Source: Aliivibrio sifiae (GTDB lineage: Bacteria; Pseudomonadota; Gammaproteobacteria; Enterobacterales; Vibrionaceae). Taken from it: a stretch of 64,000 nt of DNA. How positions within the stretch are numbered: the stretch's first letter is position 1; each line of letters starts with the position of its first letter. Of this stretch, positions 26,444 through 36,919 are shown one piece after another. The translations under genes were made by a program, and so were the position numbers. Where the stretch lies: the NCBI RefSeq assembly GCF_002954715.1, contig NZ_MSCP01000002.1, forward strand, positions 1,125,569 to 1,189,568. Reading direction: 5' to 3'. The notes below the pieces were generated by a model. That model searched no databases, was not told the origin of the DNA, and saw nothing but the letters and a program-made list of their open reading frames with translations.

Positions 26444-26676
26444 TATTGAAGGAAGCTGAACAAGCTTTATTCATCATGATAAGTCACATCAAAATAGGCA
26501 TATCCCTACAAAGAAAATCGGCAATTGCTATATTAGTAATAATATCATTTATATATGATGAAACGGCTTTAGGGTGATTGTTATTCATTAACTACTCAAC
26601 TAGCCTAAGTGAGCCCTAAATATAAAGCCAACATCAAGGATGGTGTTGGCTTTATCTCTTCAGGTAAAAAGAAAAG
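26444..26676. other. Intergenic region with a terminator hairpin before bioD
   Basis: These 233 bases between the convergent LysR and bioD genes contain a strong stem (AAAGCCAACA at 26624-26633 and TGTTGGCTTT at 26644-26653) that reads as a terminator for either strand. A 33-codon open frame near 26475 has no ribosome site. Nothing else is visible. Confidence 0.7.
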
Positions 26677-27357
26677 TTACGCTTCTAGTACCTCTAACTT
26701 AATGTATTTACCCATATTTTTACGCTTAACACTTGGCATATATGGAATTTCACCCAATTTTGGCGCTGGCATTTTATCTTCTAACATCGCGATAATTTCA
26801 GCGTAATGCTCAGTACCTGGATTCACTCGGTTTGCTACCCAACCAATGATCTCTAAACCATCATGCTGAATGGCTTCTGCCGTTAACATCGCGTGGCTCA
26901 AACAACCTAATTTAATACCAACAACTAATACAACTGGAAGTTTTTCTTGTTTTACCCAAGTAGACAAACAATCGTCTTTAGAGACAGGAACACGCCAACC
27001 GCCAGCGCCTTCAACCAATACTACGTCTGATTTAGCTTTTAACGCAGCTAAACCTTGAGACAGTACAGAGTAATCAATGACTACGCCTTCCGCTTCCGCT
27101 GCAATATGAGGTGATGAAGGCAATAATAATGCATACGGGTTTACTTCTTCGTAGCTTAATTCAACATTGGCAACAGAGCGTAAATGGATTGCATCAGAGT
27201 TTTGGACGCCTTCACCTTTGTCTTCAGATCCTGCGGCAACAGGTTTATATGCAGCGGTATTTAGCCCCTTCATATTTAATGCATCTAAAATCGCTTTAGA
27301 AGAAACGGTTTTACCCACATCGGTATCTGTACCTGCAACAAAAAATGCATCAATCAT
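26677..27357 (-). CDS. bioD: Dethiobiotin synthetase
   Basis: A 226-residue ATP-dependent carboxylase that closes the ureido ring of dethiobiotin from 7,8-diaminopelargonate and CO2. The P-loop is GTDTDVGKT at 9-17, and the second signature is [13 protein letters not shown]. The length matches E. coli BioD. It is the last gene of the bioBFCD operon and overlaps bioC by eight bases. Control is presumably by BirA from the operator upstream of bioB. Confidence 0.95.
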   Translation of the reverse strand: MIDAFFVAGTDTDVGKTVSSKAILDALNMKGLNTAAYKPVAAGSEDKGEGVQNSDAIHLRSVANVELSYEEVNPYALLLPSSPHIAAEAEGVVIDYSVLSQGLAALKAKSDVVLVEGAGGWRVPVSKDDCLSTWVKQEKLPVVLVVGIKLGCLSHAMLTAEAIQHDGLEIIGWVANRVNPGTEHYAEIIAMLEDKMPAPKLGEIPYMPSVKRKNMGKYIKLEVLEA

Positions 27358-28171
27358 TACTTATAACTCCAAAGCCTACCTGATAAGTAGCAGGTAACTT
27401 ATTAAATTCATTCTTAAAAATTTGATACGCTTCTTCTACTGCTAATAGCTTTTCTTTACTCAATAAACCTGAGTGGCGACCATTAGGTAAATGCGTTGCT
27501 CCAATTCCTTTTAAATCTTTCATTAAAGCAAGAGCAGAAGAATACGTCATCTCGACTGGCGTGCAGTCTAGTGTAAACTTGTTACATTCAGATTGCGCTA
27601 ACGCAAGGTTTACCATAGATGGCGTAATAAAATCGTTAACATGTTGATATAAATCAACCTTTGACCACGCTTTTTTCAACTCAAACAGTGAGCCATCTAG
27701 CAAAGTTGAAAATATAGCCTTGCTTTTATTATGGGTAATTCGATTCATTTCTCGTAATGGTACTGATAAATCCTGACACCATTGCAAAGCCAGACTAGAG
27801 ATAACTATATCGAATATATTATCGTTAAACGGTAAATGCTCTGCATCACCTTGCACATAAGAGATGTTCAACTCACCGCAGCGCTCTTTCGCTTTATCTA
27901 ACATCGATTGAGACAAATCAAACGCAACCACTATTGCACCACGCTTCAACAGCTGCTCACTACAATAACCCGTTCCACAGCCTACATCTAAAATACGTAG
28001 CCCTATTAGATCGCTTGGTAAATAAGATAATAGTCTATCCGCTACCTGCCGCTGAAATTCGGCCGAGCGATCATACGTATTTGCGGCTTTACTGAAAGCC
28101 GCTTGAATCGCTTTTTTTTCTTGGTTTGGTGTCCAATTTGAGGTTTCTATGGCGACTGCTTGATTAACCAT
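27350..28171 (-). CDS. bioC: Malonyl-ACP O-methyltransferase
   Basis: A 273-residue SAM-dependent methyltransferase that masks malonyl-ACP as a methyl ester, so that fatty acid synthesis can build the pimelate moiety. The SAM loop is [16 protein letters not shown], the acidic motif follows in [12 protein letters not shown], and the substrate region holds [11 protein letters not shown]. The N-terminus [21 protein letters not shown] is typical of BioC. It lies six bases after bioF and overlaps bioD. No bioH is seen in this window; the esterase is probably encoded elsewhere. Confidence 0.95.
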   Translation of the reverse strand: MVNQAVAIETSNWTPNQEKKAIQAAFSKAANTYDRSAEFQRQVADRLLSYLPSDLIGLRILDVGCGTGYCSEQLLKRGAIVVAFDLSQSMLDKAKERCGELNISYVQGDAEHLPFNDNIFDIVISSLALQWCQDLSVPLREMNRITHNKSKAIFSTLLDGSLFELKKAWSKVDLYQHVNDFITPSMVNLALAQSECNKFTLDCTPVEMTYSSALALMKDLKGIGATHLPNGRHSGLLSKEKLLAVEEAYQIFKNEFNKLPATYQVGFGVISND

Positions 28172-28177
28172 AACTCA

Positions 28178-29329
28178 TCATCCTAATTTTGTTATTGCTT
28201 GCGTCAGCTGCTTAATGTCTTGTGGCGAGTGATTGGTACTGAGTGTCACTCTTAATCGCGCTGTTCCTGTTGGTACAGTCGGTGGACGAATGGCAGTTGT
28301 CCATAAACCTTGTGCTTTTAGTTTATCTGACATATCAATTGCAGCATTTGCTTCACCGATAATAATCGGCTTTATCGGTGTTTGTGTTTTTACTACTCCT
28401 GAAAAATCACCTAAGTCTGATTCAAATTGCTGACTCAGTTCATTCAGTTTTTCTCGTCGCCACTCTTGTTGTTGGATCATAGATAAAGCATGAGACAAGG
28501 CGTGGGCTTGAGCTGGTGGCATTGCCGTAGAATAAACATGATGACGAGCAAATTGTGCTAAGTAATCACCACATTCTTGATTGCATAAAACCGCAGCGCC
28601 AGATAAACCAAAACCTTTACCAAAAGTAACCACTAAAATATCAGGTGTGACTTGATAAAAATCACAACAACCTCGACCATTATTACCTAACACTCCACAT
28701 CCGTGGGCATCATCCACCATTAGCCATGCGCTGTTATCTTTGGCTACAGTGGCAATATCTAATAATGGGGAAAGATCGCCATCCATACTAAACACGCCTT
28801 CAGTCACCACTAAAGAAGGTGAATCATCACAAGCGTTTAATAATTTAGTTAAGTGGTTAATATCATTATGCTTAAAGCGTTTCATGGTCGCAGGTGACAA
28901 CATACCCGCTTCCATTAACGATGCATGATTAAATTTATCTTGCAGTAAGGTGTCGCCTTTTTCTAATAATGAAAAAAGCACCGCTTGATTGGCACTAAAT
29001 CCTGAATTAAACAGTAATGCGCAATCAAACCCAAGCCATTCAGCCAGTTGAGATTCTAAGTCAGCATGAGGTTTTGAGTAGCCAGTAACCAATGGAGAAG
29101 CCCCACTGCCACAGCCATACAAAGAAAGCCCTTTCTGCCACGCTTGAGTTAACTCTTTACTGCCAGCAAGACCAAGGTAATCGTTACCTGAAAAGTTAAT
29201 GTATGCTTGACCATCCACCACTAATCTTGATTGATTACCTTGCTCAATTACTCTTCGAGAGCGATTTAGCCCCGCTTGCTTACGTTGAGTAAGTGCGGAG
29301 CTAATACGTTGATTAAACGCTTGCTTCAT
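28178..29329 (-). CDS. bioF: 8-amino-7-oxononanoate synthase
   Basis: A 383-residue PLP enzyme that condenses pimeloyl-ACP with L-alanine. The PLP lysine is in [14 protein letters not shown], the cofactor aspartate in [13 protein letters not shown], and the N-terminus holds [14 protein letters not shown] place the start at the ATG of 29329 ([13 protein letters not shown]), which overlaps the last codons of bioB by 17 bases in another frame; a longer frame reaches 29377 but lies wholly in bioB. Coupled translation with bioB is likely. Confidence 0.95.
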   Translation of the reverse strand: MKQAFNQRISSALTQRKQAGLNRSRRVIEQGNQSRLVVDGQAYINFSGNDYLGLAGSKELTQAWQKGLSLYGCGSGASPLVTGYSKPHADLESQLAEWLGFDCALLFNSGFSANQAVLFSLLEKGDTLLQDKFNHASLMEAGMLSPATMKRFKHNDINHLTKLLNACDDSPSLVVTEGVFSMDGDLSPLLDIATVAKDNSAWLMVDDAHGCGVLGNNGRGCCDFYQVTPDILVVTFGKGFGLSGAAVLCNQECGDYLAQFARHHVYSTAMPPAQAHALSHALSMIQQQEWRREKLNELSQQFESDLGDFSGVVKTQTPIKPIIIGEANAAIDMSDKLKAQGLWTTAIRPPTVPTGTARLRVTLSTNHSPQDIKQLTQAITKLG

Positions 29330-30365
29330 AAAACAAATCGTCTTTCTCAGGACGAGAAGCGACACGCTCAGCAACACGGTCTAATAATTCGTGTTCTTGA
29401 ACCACATCCGGCTTCTGCGCAACTTGTTGACTATTTACACCCAATTTTTTAAACAGTTGCATGTCACTGTCTTCATCTGGGTTTGGTGTAGTCAGCAACT
29501 TACAACCATAAAAAACCGAGTTAGCACCAGCCATAAAGCATAACGTTTGCATCTGCTCATTCATGCTTTCACGACCTGCTGATAAGCGAACTGCTGATTC
29601 AGGCATCATGATACGTGCAACTGCAATCAAACGAATGAAATCAAATGGGTCAACATCTTCTGCATCCTCTAATGGCGTGCCTTTTACTTTTACCAACATA
29701 TTGACAGGAACAGACTCAGGATGCTGAGGAAGGTTCGCTAACTCAACAAACAGACCTGCGCGATCACTGTCGCTTTCGCCCATACCAATGATACCGCCAG
29801 AACAAATTTTCATTCCTGCATCACGCACATGAGATAGCGTGTCTAGACGATCTTGATACGTTCGAGTAGTAATAATATTGCCGTAAAACTCTGGTGAAGT
29901 ATCTAGGTTATGGTTGTAATAATCTAAACCTGCACCGGATAATTCATCCGCTTGATCTGAAGTGATCATGCCTAGCGTCATACACGTCTCAAGGCCCATC
30001 TCTTTCACACCTTTGATCATATCAAGAAGATAAGGCATATCACGCTCTTTTGGATTTTTCCAAGCGGCGCCCATACAGAAACGAGTTGAACCTGAGTTTT
30101 TCGCCTTTTGAGCCGCATCAAGTACACTTTCTACTTCCATCAAGCGTTCACGATCAACATCAGTACGGTAATGAGCACTTTGAGGGCAGTATTTGCAATC
30201 TTCAGGACAAGCACCTGTTTTAATTGATAGCAAGGTACTTACTTGTACGTAATTCGCTTGTTGGTATTTTCGATGCACTAATTGAGCCTCAAAAACTAAA
30301 TCCATGAACGGCTTATCCATCAATTCTTGTACTTCTGCGACTGTCCAGTTATGTCTCACTTCCAC
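29313..30365 (-). CDS. bioB: Biotin synthase
   Basis: A 350-residue radical SAM enzyme that inserts sulfur into dethiobiotin. The radical-SAM cluster cysteines are Cys53, Cys57 and Cys60 in [10 protein letters not shown]. The second [2Fe-2S] cluster region is indicated by [16 protein letters not shown] and RLSAGRE. The length fits E. coli BioB (346). It is the first gene of the operon bioB-bioF-bioC-bioD and is divergent from bioA across a 160-base control region. Confidence 0.97.
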   Translation of the reverse strand: MEVRHNWTVAEVQELMDKPFMDLVFEAQLVHRKYQQANYVQVSTLLSIKTGACPEDCKYCPQSAHYRTDVDRERLMEVESVLDAAQKAKNSGSTRFCMGAAWKNPKERDMPYLLDMIKGVKEMGLETCMTLGMITSDQADELSGAGLDYYNHNLDTSPEFYGNIITTRTYQDRLDTLSHVRDAGMKICSGGIIGMGESDSDRAGLFVELANLPQHPESVPVNMLVKVKGTPLEDAEDVDPFDFIRLIAVARIMMPESAVRLSAGRESMNEQMQTLCFMAGANSVFYGCKLLTTPNPDEDSDMQLFKKLGVNSQQVAQKPDVVQEHELLDRVAERVASRPEKDDLFYEASV

Positions 30366-30454
30366 GTGTAAATTCCTTTCGTTAACTTGCTATAACCATT
30401 GCTATTACTAAGATCCGACCACTCTTTTTTGTGGTTTTTGGCTTATATTTATAC

Positions 30455-30514
30455 TTGGCTAGTCTACGGTTAAACGATACACTGTCAACCTTAAAGGAAA
30501 GATTAAGTTTACAA
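30455..30514. promoter_or_regulatory. Divergent bioB/bioA promoters with a BirA operator
   Basis: The operator CTGTCAACC (30482-30490)-N15-AGTTTACAA (30506-30514) matches the BirA consensus TTGTAAACC-N14/15-GGTTTACAA at six and eight of nine half-site positions. Candidate promoters overlap it: for bioA TTGGCT (30455-30460)-N17-TACACT (30478-30483), and for bioB, on the minus strand, TTGACA (30483-30488)-N16-TAGACT (30461-30466). One BirA dimer bound here would cover the bioB -35 and the start of the bioA transcript, the same plan as in E. coli. Confidence 0.8.
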
Positions 30515-30525
30515 CTGGTGAATTA

Positions 30526-31806
30526 ATGAACAATAACGTCGATTTGGATTTTGACCGTCAGCACATTTGGCATCCCTATACTTCAACTATAAACCCACTT
30601 TCTTGCTACCCTGTTACTCATGCTAATGGCGTACATCTCTATTTAGAAGATGGCCAAGAGTTGGTGGATGGTATGTCTTCTTGGTGGTCAACCATTCATG
30701 GTTACTGTCACCCTCACCTTAATCAAGCACTTAAAGATCAAACCGATAAAATGGCACATGTGATGTTTGGTGGTATTACTCATCAACCTGCGGTCGATCT
30801 TTGTAAAAAACTGGTAGAACTTAGTCCCTCACGATTAGAGCAAGTCTTTTTAGCTGATTCAGGCTCAGTAGCCGTTGAAGTAAGCTTGAAAATGGCTCTG
30901 CAATATTGGCACGCCAAAGGCCAACCTCGATCAAAGTTCATTACTGCTCGTCACGGTTACCATGGTGATACCTTTGCGGCTATGTCAGTTACTGATCCTG
31001 ATAATTCAATGCACGGCCTATACAAAGGATTTTTACCGGAACACCTGTTTGTGGAATCACCAACCAGCCGTTTTGATGGTGAGTGGAACCCTGAAGATAT
31101 TCTTCCATTAGAAAAGATGCTGGCTGAACGCCATGATGAAATCGCCGCAATGATCCTGGAGCCTATTGTTCAGGGAGCTGGTGGGATGCGTCTGTATCAC
31201 CCTCAATATTTAAAAGAGGTTCGTCGTCTATGTGATCAATACGGCTTATTGCTGATTTTAGATGAGATTGCGACAGGTTTTGGGCGAACAGGAAAACTGT
31301 TTGCCTGTGAACATGCCGATATTGAGCCTGATATAATGTGTATTGGTAAAGCTCTCACAGGCGGTTACATGACATTATCAGCAACATTAACCAGTAAAAT
31401 TGTTGCCGATACAGTATGTAGTGGAGATGCTGGATGCTTTATGCATGGTCCAACCTTTATGGGAAATCCATTGGCCTGCGCTGTCGCTAATGCTAGCTTA
31501 GAATTGATCCAACAAAATCATTGGCAGACCCAAACTAAGAAAATTGAAACCTGCTTTTCAGAATTATTACCAGCACTAAAAAAATACGATGTAGTTACGG
31601 ATGTGCGTTGGTTAGGAGCGATTGGCGTGGTGGAATTAACGACACCAGTCAATATGGAAAAGATCCAAGCACACTTTGTTGAACAAGGGGTTTGGATCCG
31701 TCCATTTGGCAAGCTAATCTATATGATGCCTCCATTTATTTCACAGCCTGAACACATTACTAAATTAGTCAATGCCATTGATAGTGCGTTAAGTGAACAG
31801 TTCTAA
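30526..31806 (+). CDS. bioA: Adenosylmethionine-8-amino-7-oxononanoate aminotransferase
   Basis: A 426-residue class III aminotransferase that makes 7,8-diaminopelargonate with S-adenosylmethionine as amino donor. The PLP lysine is Lys275 in [11 protein letters not shown], preceded by the aspartate in [15 protein letters not shown]-terminal residues HIWHPYTS and [12 protein letters not shown] are BioA-specific. The BirA operator ends 11 bases before the ATG, so repression acts very close to the start. A terminator follows at 31825. Confidence 0.96.
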   Translation: MNNNVDLDFDRQHIWHPYTSTINPLSCYPVTHANGVHLYLEDGQELVDGMSSWWSTIHGYCHPHLNQALKDQTDKMAHVMFGGITHQPAVDLCKKLVELSPSRLEQVFLADSGSVAVEVSLKMALQYWHAKGQPRSKFITARHGYHGDTFAAMSVTDPDNSMHGLYKGFLPEHLFVESPTSRFDGEWNPEDILPLEKMLAERHDEIAAMILEPIVQGAGGMRLYHPQYLKEVRRLCDQYGLLLILDEIATGFGRTGKLFACEHADIEPDIMCIGKALTGGYMTLSATLTSKIVADTVCSGDAGCFMHGPTFMGNPLACAVANASLELIQQNHWQTQTKKIETCFSELLPALKKYDVVTDVRWLGAIGVVELTTPVNMEKIQAHFVEQGVWIRPFGKLIYMMPPFISQPEHITKLVNAIDSALSEQF

Positions 31807-31824
31807 CTAAAAATAAGCATAAAA

Positions 31825-31860
31825 AAACCGATACCCTCAAATTAAGCGTATCGGTTTTTA
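31825..31860 (+). terminator. Intrinsic terminator after bioA
   Basis: AAACCGATA (31825-31833) pairs with TATCGGTTT (31849-31857) and is followed by TTTATT. The A-run before it makes it usable on the opposite strand for the small membrane protein gene as well. Confidence 0.88.
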
Positions 31861-31890
31861 TTGAGTCTTTACAATAAATCTATCGTGTCA

Positions 31891-32100
31891 CTATTTCTTT
31901 TTCGACTCATTAGTAAAGTCATCTTCTACTAACTTATAAATAATGAAAATAGCCAGCTCCAACAATGCCGTCAACACTAAACTCATGATGACGTAACGCT
32001 CACTAAAAATACCAATACCGTGCAACACCATTGATTGAATAACAAACGCACCAACAACACCTAAAATCAACAATTGCAAAAACTTAATAAACTTCAGCAT
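31891..32100 (-). CDS. Small inner-membrane protein of unknown function
   Basis: A 69-residue protein with two predicted membrane helices (about 8-28 and 38-58) and a charged, Lys-rich C-terminus (FTNESKKK). AAGGAA precedes the ATG at good distance, which supports a real gene. No family is recognised. It is transcribed alone between bioA and rimJ; its only visible signals are the ribosome site and the shared terminator downstream. Confidence 0.7.
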   Translation of the reverse strand: MLKFIKFLQLLILGVVGAFVIQSMVLHGIGIFSERYVIMSLVLTALLELAIFIIYKLVEDDFTNESKKK

Positions 32101-32229
32101 TTAAATTCCTTCTTTTTATTATCTAAAATAATTGAAATCAACTTATATAGATTACACTAAACTCAATGCATCTCTATGATTAACTTCCCCTATTCTCTTA
32201 GTTTTTCTTAATTTTATGACGAAGTAACC
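32101..32229. other. Short intergenic stretch, no feature seen
   Basis: These 129 AT-rich bases between rimJ and the small membrane protein hold presumably the latter's promoter. I see no hairpin or open frame of note. Confidence 0.4.
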
Positions 32230-32787
32230 CTAATCAGGTTTCCAAGCATCATTTATTTTTGAAGTGAGAATATGGTCTTCCCACGCGCCATTGATGTATA
32301 AATAATTTTTAGCTTCGCCTTCTTTAACGAAATCAAGAGCAGATAATACCTTGCCACTTTTTTCATTATGAGGAATATAAGCAGCCATAATTCTATGAAG
32401 ATTCTGCACAGAAAACATCCAATCAACCGTTTCCTTAACCGCTCGCTGCATAATGCCATTCCCTTGATACTTTTCATCCAAAGAGTACCCAAGATGAGAA
32501 GCATGGAAAGGAAAGCGCGTAATATTACTGTAACTCACCGTGCCAATAATTTTGTGTTCTTGTTTATCAAAAATCACAAAATAGAAAGCTAAGTTATGCT
32601 TATGCAGTTCAACCAACTGCAGTAGACGCTGTTTCCATCCCTCTGGTGTAAAAAACGCATTTGCACGCTTTGGCTCCCATGGTTCGAGATGATGGCGATT
32701 ACGCATAAAGTAATTCGCTATTATCACTGCGTCAGCACTTTTAATTAAACGAACTTGGTAATGGTCAAAATCAAAATGTACATCCAT
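32230..32787 (-). CDS. RimJ-like ribosomal protein N-acetyltransferase
   Basis: A 185-residue GNAT enzyme that follows E. coli RimJ (acetylation of the N-terminus of ribosomal protein S5): NYFMRNRHHLEPWEPKR, AFYFVIFDKQE, LGYSLDEKYQGNGIMQRAV and LHRIMAAYIPHNEKSGKVL all correspond. The acetyl-CoA loop is YQGNGIMQ. GGGAGA precedes the ATG. It lies 11 bases after tyrR and is probably in the same transcript. Confidence 0.88.
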   Translation of the reverse strand: MDVHFDFDHYQVRLIKSADAVIIANYFMRNRHHLEPWEPKRANAFFTPEGWKQRLLQLVELHKHNLAFYFVIFDKQEHKIIGTVSYSNITRFPFHASHLGYSLDEKYQGNGIMQRAVKETVDWMFSVQNLHRIMAAYIPHNEKSGKVLSALDFVKEGEAKNYLYINGAWEDHILTSKINDAWKPD

Positions 32788-32798
32788 GTTGTTTCTCC

Positions 32799-34343
32799 CT
32801 ACTTCTTACCAATACCGTAATCGCGCAGTTTATTCGCAATTGCAGTATGTGAAACCCCTAAACGCTTCGCTAATTTGCGGCTTGAGGGAAATTCACTGTA
32901 TAAGCCTGACAATATGTTTGACTCATACGACTTCATTATTTCATCTAATGTGCCATCAACATTAATATTGATGACATTCGTATTATTATCAGCAATTGGT
33001 AGCATAAAGTGAGAAGTACTTAACTGGTTTCTGTCCATTTGTGTTAATGCTTTTAACGTCGCACTTCTCAGCTGACGTACATTACCTGGCCACGAATAAC
33101 TGCGTAAATAATCATACACGTCTTCAGAAATCGACGGTTTTACAATACTTAACTCTTTACATAGTTGAGCAACAAAAAACTCAAATAACGTCGCAACATC
33201 TGATGGACGTTCACGTAATGGCGGTATCTCTAAGAAGAGTACATTCAAACGATAATATAAGTCTTCTCGGAATACGCCTTGTTCTACTAAGTCTAGAAGT
33301 TCTTTCTTACTTGCGCCAATGATCCCTACATCAACATGGATCTCTTTTTCTTCACCCACACGACGGAAATTACCATCTTGAATAAAGCGCAATAATTTAA
33401 TTTGCAGCAACGGGCTCATTTCACTAATCTCATCAAAGAAGACTGTTCCACCATCTGCTTGTTCGATAATTCCTCTTTTTCCTTCTGGCATATTAGGAAA
33501 TGCACCGGGGGCATAACCGAACAATTCTGTCTCTGCAACATCATCAGGCATAGCGGCACAATTGACCACCATAAACGCCTTACCAGAACGAATAGAGGCA
33601 TTATGACATGCACGAGCTAACATCTCTTTACCCGTACCAGTTTCACCTTGAATCAATAATGATTGATCAATATCTGACAATTTCTTTGCCTGAGAAATCA
33701 ACTTTTTGTATTTAGTTGATGAACCAACAAAATGTTCAAAACCAAGATTAGATGATTCAGGTAAAAATGGACGTGCTTGTTGAGAATCAATCGACGGCTT
33801 AATAATAACAACGGCACTGGCTAAGATAGAGGCGTTGTCATCATCAGTGATATAAACAGGCATGATTTCCATGACATAATTTACGCCTTCTATTTCCATT
33901 GATTCTCGCTGACGAATGTGAGATTCCTCTAGCCAATAAGTAATATTAAAATCAGGCAATAATAGGCTTGCAGGTTGGCCAATTAGCGTTTCTTTGTCTA
34001 AATTAAATAAAGAGGCTACGGCCTGATTTGCGTTATCAATTTTGCCTTTTAAGCTAATAGAGAAAACAGGATCAGGGAGCGTACTTAATACCGCTAATAG
34101 CTCTGTATTGCGACGTTCACTCGGAAGAAATGGAATTTTACGAACATCCATTACTCCCTCAATTCGACGAATTTTTGCCATTAATTGACTGAATTCATCA
34201 AATTCTACTTCTGGAAAATTAAGATAGATTAACCCTGTTTTTTCAATTTCAATATCTCGTAAATCGATATTTTGAGAAGCCAAAATATCAAGTAATTCAC
34301 GGGTTAGTCCTAATCGATCTTTACATTGCACTTCAAGACGCAC
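32799..34343 (-). CDS. tyrR: Transcriptional regulator TyrR
   Basis: A 514-residue regulator of aromatic amino acid synthesis and transport, close to E. coli TyrR (513). An ACT domain (RLEVQCKDRLGLTRELLDIL, 1-70) and a PAS domain (about 75-150) precede the sigma54-type AAA domain (about 205-430) with Walker A GETGTGKE. The C-terminal helix-turn-helix is TRKLAKRLGVSHTAIANKLR-like. The likely start is the GTG at 34343, seven bases after AAGGA and giving the family N-terminus; an in-frame GTG ten codons upstream has no such site. The segment GYAPGAFPNMPEGKRG keeps part of the GAFTGA region that E. coli TyrR has lost. Confidence 0.93.
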   Translation of the reverse strand: MRLEVQCKDRLGLTRELLDILASQNIDLRDIEIEKTGLIYLNFPEVEFDEFSQLMAKIRRIEGVMDVRKIPFLPSERRNTELLAVLSTLPDPVFSISLKGKIDNANQAVASLFNLDKETLIGQPASLLLPDFNITYWLEESHIRQRESMEIEGVNYVMEIMPVYITDDDNASILASAVVIIKPSIDSQQARPFLPESSNLGFEHFVGSSTKYKKLISQAKKLSDIDQSLLIQGETGTGKEMLARACHNASIRSGKAFMVVNCAAMPDDVAETELFGYAPGAFPNMPEGKRGIIEQADGGTVFFDEISEMSPLLQIKLLRFIQDGNFRRVGEEKEIHVDVGIIGASKKELLDLVEQGVFREDLYYRLNVLFLEIPPLRERPSDVATLFEFFVAQLCKELSIVKPSISEDVYDYLRSYSWPGNVRQLRSATLKALTQMDRNQLSTSHFMLPIADNNTNVININVDGTLDEIMKSYESNILSGLYSEFPSSRKLAKRLGVSHTAIANKLRDYGIGKK

Positions 34344-34424
34344 AAAAGTTTCCTTAACTAAGATAGGTGTCACAATATGTTTACAGTTAGTTTGCTCGAC
34401 TACAAAAAAAGAGTCAAGCTGAAG

Positions 34425-34454
34425 TGATCCAAATAGAGAGTTAATTCGTTTAAT
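34425..34454 (+). promoter_or_regulatory. Candidate RpoE/ChrR-type promoter of the TudS-photolyase operon
   Basis: TGATCC at 34425-34430, an 18-base spacer and TTTAAT at 34449-34454. The same -35 hexamer and spacer occur upstream of rpoE (47675-47704) and, as TGATCT, of the cfa operon (46298-46327). The -35 matches the TGATCC element known for sigma-E/ChrR systems. The distance to the ATG at 34494 suits a short leader. Confidence 0.6.
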
Positions 34455-34493
34455 TACTCATTGATAATAAAAATAAGCAATGGAGAGTCAATC

Positions 34494-35438
34494 ATGGATA
34501 TTAAAGTTGGTATAAGTTCCTGTGTTAACGGTGAAAGTGTTCGTTTTGACGGCGGTCATAAAAGCAATAAATTTGCCTCTAAAGTCCTTGCCCCATACTT
34601 TACTTATGTACCTATTTGCCCAGAAGTTGGTAGTGGTATGTCTGTACCAAGGCCGACAATACGTTTAATCACAAACGAAGAAAGAATAGCCCTTGTTGAC
34701 TCAAAAGATGCGTCTTTAGACTACACTGATTCAATGGTCGAATTTTCTCAAAAAACGGTTGATAGACTGAAAGAAACGGAAATGTGCGGTTATATTGTTT
34801 GTGCGAATTCGCCAAGCTGTGGCATGGAACGCGTTAAGGTATACAGTAAAAACAGTGCGACAAAAAATGGTGTTGGTCTTTACACTCAAATCTTAATGAA
34901 AGAAATGCCTTGGCTGCCAGTAGAAGAAGACGGCCGATTGAGTGATCCTGTACTTAAAGAAAACTTTATTACTCGTGTTTTTTGCTTAAATGACTTGTAT
35001 AAATCTATGGATGGAGAGCCAACGGCAGGTAAAATAATTGCTTTCCATTCTCGTTATAAATATACCCTGATGTCACACTCTACCGTTGGGTACAAAAACT
35101 TAGGTAAATTGGTTGCTAAAGTGGCGGAATATGACATTAATGAGTTTTTTGCTATTTATCGTACACAGCTAATGCAGACGATGACGATCCGAGCTTCTCG
35201 TAAAAACAATACGAATGTATTGATGCATCTTCAAGGCTATTTTAAAAAAGAACTAGAATCTCCACAAAAGGTAGAATTAGCTCAAATCATCCAAGACTAC
35301 AATCAAGGTTTACTGCCTTTATTATCTCCTATTACCTTAATTAAACATCATTTAGGTATTCATTCTAATGAATATTTAGCAAAACAATCTTTCCTTAATC
35401 CCTATCCTCAAGAATTGAGATTACGCTATGGATTATAA
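34494..35438 (+). CDS. DUF523 (TudS-like)-DUF1722 fusion protein
   Basis: A 314-residue two-domain protein. The N-terminal DUF523 domain (about 1-150) has the three conserved cysteines Cys10 (GISSC), Cys42 (ICPEVG) and Cys109 (NSPSCGM) that hold the [4Fe-4S] cluster in the thiouracil desulfurase TudS. The C-terminal DUF1722 domain (about 185-300; SHSTVGYKNLGKLVA) is the YbgA type. GGAGAG precedes the ATG at 34494; an upstream in-frame start lacks one. The stop overlaps the photolyase start by 11 bases. A role in repairing or detoxifying thiolated or photodamaged bases is suggested by fold and context, not shown. Confidence 0.87.
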   Translation: MDIKVGISSCVNGESVRFDGGHKSNKFASKVLAPYFTYVPICPEVGSGMSVPRPTIRLITNEERIALVDSKDASLDYTDSMVEFSQKTVDRLKETEMCGYIVCANSPSCGMERVKVYSKNSATKNGVGLYTQILMKEMPWLPVEEDGRLSDPVLKENFITRVFCLNDLYKSMDGEPTAGKIIAFHSRYKYTLMSHSTVGYKNLGKLVAKVAEYDINEFFAIYRTQLMQTMTIRASRKNNTNVLMHLQGYFKKELESPQKVELAQIIQDYNQGLLPLLSPITLIKHHLGIHSNEYLAKQSFLNPYPQELRLRYGL

Positions 35439-36867
35439 ACCAACCATGCAATGCGTTTGGTTTCGTAATGATTTAAGAGTGGCGGATAACCCTGCGTTAT
35501 CTGCAGCTCTTGCTAATCAATCCCCAACTATCGCTATTTTTGTAGCCAGTGAATCGCAATGGCAACGACACAATAAAGCCTCAATTCAAATTGATTTGAT
35601 AAAGAGGCGCTTACTTGAGCTTGAAAAAGAGCTACACGCACTAAATATTCCACTACTAGTGTTATCCTGTCCTTGGTTCAAAGATGTACCACTACAGCTT
35701 CACACATTGTGTAAAGATCTTGGTATATCACATCTATTTGCTAATAAAGAATATGAGGCTGATGAATTAAGCAGAGATGCCAATGTTGTAACACAACTGT
35801 CTGATGTTCAATGTGTTTTTTATGACGCAAAATGTGCCGTAGAAGTTGGCAAAGTACTGAATAAAACTCACCAGCCTTATAAGGTTTTTACGCCCTTTAA
35901 AAAAGCGTGGAGAGAGTACTTTTATCAACACTTCCCAACCATTGAAAAAGTAACAGCTTCAGTTCAATTATCGACTCCTCAATTGAACTCACTGCAGCGT
36001 TATAGTGAGAAAAATTTCACCAACTCTATTAGTAATGAAAGTAAAGCGTGGTCTGTTTCAAATAAAACGATACTTAATACCATGCGTCAATTTTGTCGTG
36101 AAAAATCACAGCAATATGATGACCAACGAGATTACCCAGCAATAGAAGGGACAAGTCAACTTTCTCCTTATTTGGCTATTGGGGCAATTTCAGCAAAGCA
36201 ATGTATTTTACGTTTGCACTTAGAAGCGAATAACCAATTAACTCAGGGGCAAGAGATCTGGCTTGATGAATTAATTTGGCGTGAGTTCTATACTCACCTA
36301 CTTCACTTTTATCCATTGTTATCTAAGAACCACGCATTTTTGAGTTTTGATAAGTACATTCAATGGAATAATGACAGCGATAAATTTGAGCAATGGTGTA
36401 AAGGTGAAACAGGATTTCCTATTGTTGATGCCGCAATGAAGCAACTCAACACTACTGGTTGGATGCATAATCGCTTACGCATGATCACTGCCAGTTTTTT
36501 AGTCAAAGATTTACACATTGATTGGCGCTGGGGCGAGCAGTACTTTATGTCAAAACTTATTGATGGTGACTTTGCATCGAATAATGGAGGCTGGCAATGG
36601 TGCGCATCAGTAGGCTGCGACAGTACGCCTTACTTCCGCATATTTAACCCCACAACACAAAGCGAACGGTTTGATAGTAATGGTGTTTTTATTAAACATT
36701 GGCTACCAGAGTTATCGGAACTAACAGGAAAGCTACTGCATCAACCCAATAACAAGCCGCTATTAAAACCGGATAATTACGTAGATCCTATTATTGAGCA
36801 TGCAGTACAACGATTAAAGACATTAGATATCTATAAGCAAGCCAAAGTTCAGGATGTTGCTAATTAA
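35428..36867 (+). CDS. phrB: Deoxyribodipyrimidine photolyase (class I CPD type)
   Basis: A 479-residue flavoprotein that splits cyclobutane pyrimidine dimers with blue light. The N-terminal antenna domain starts VWFRNDLRVADNPAL; the FAD domain carries WLDELIWREFYTHLL, NTTGWMHNRLRMITASFLVKD-type helices and DGDFASNNGGWQW, with the electron-transfer tryptophans and the conserved end FRIFNPTTQSERFD. The length matches E. coli photolyase (472). It is translationally coupled to the TudS-like gene and probably under the RpoE-type promoter at 34425, as photolyase is in the RpoE/ChrR regulon of Rhodobacter. Confidence 0.94.
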   Translation: MDYKPTMQCVWFRNDLRVADNPALSAALANQSPTIAIFVASESQWQRHNKASIQIDLIKRRLLELEKELHALNIPLLVLSCPWFKDVPLQLHTLCKDLGISHLFANKEYEADELSRDANVVTQLSDVQCVFYDAKCAVEVGKVLNKTHQPYKVFTPFKKAWREYFYQHFPTIEKVTASVQLSTPQLNSLQRYSEKNFTNSISNESKAWSVSNKTILNTMRQFCREKSQQYDDQRDYPAIEGTSQLSPYLAIGAISAKQCILRLHLEANNQLTQGQEIWLDELIWREFYTHLLHFYPLLSKNHAFLSFDKYIQWNNDSDKFEQWCKGETGFPIVDAAMKQLNTTGWMHNRLRMITASFLVKDLHIDWRWGEQYFMSKLIDGDFASNNGGWQWCASVGCDSTPYFRIFNPTTQSERFDSNGVFIKHWLPELSELTGKLLHQPNNKPLLKPDNYVDPIIEHAVQRLKTLDIYKQAKVQDVAN

Positions 36868-36919
36868 CCATAGCAAGTATTATGATGATCTCATCTGTTA
36901 TTAAGAGTTGTATTAATTG

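Noticed and set aside
26494-26595. A 33-codon plus-strand frame between the LysR gene and bioD
   Set aside because: No ribosome site, and the composition is ordinary for AT-rich intergenic DNA.
29330-29377. Longer BioF start upstream of 29329
   Set aside because: It lies entirely inside bioB and does not match known BioF N-termini.
36886-36915. TGATCT-N18-GTATTA before the PhoD-like gene, resembling the RpoE-type element
   Set aside because: The -10 would end only five bases before the ATG and is a poor match, so it is unlikely to start this gene; the gene is more simply read from the photolyase transcript.
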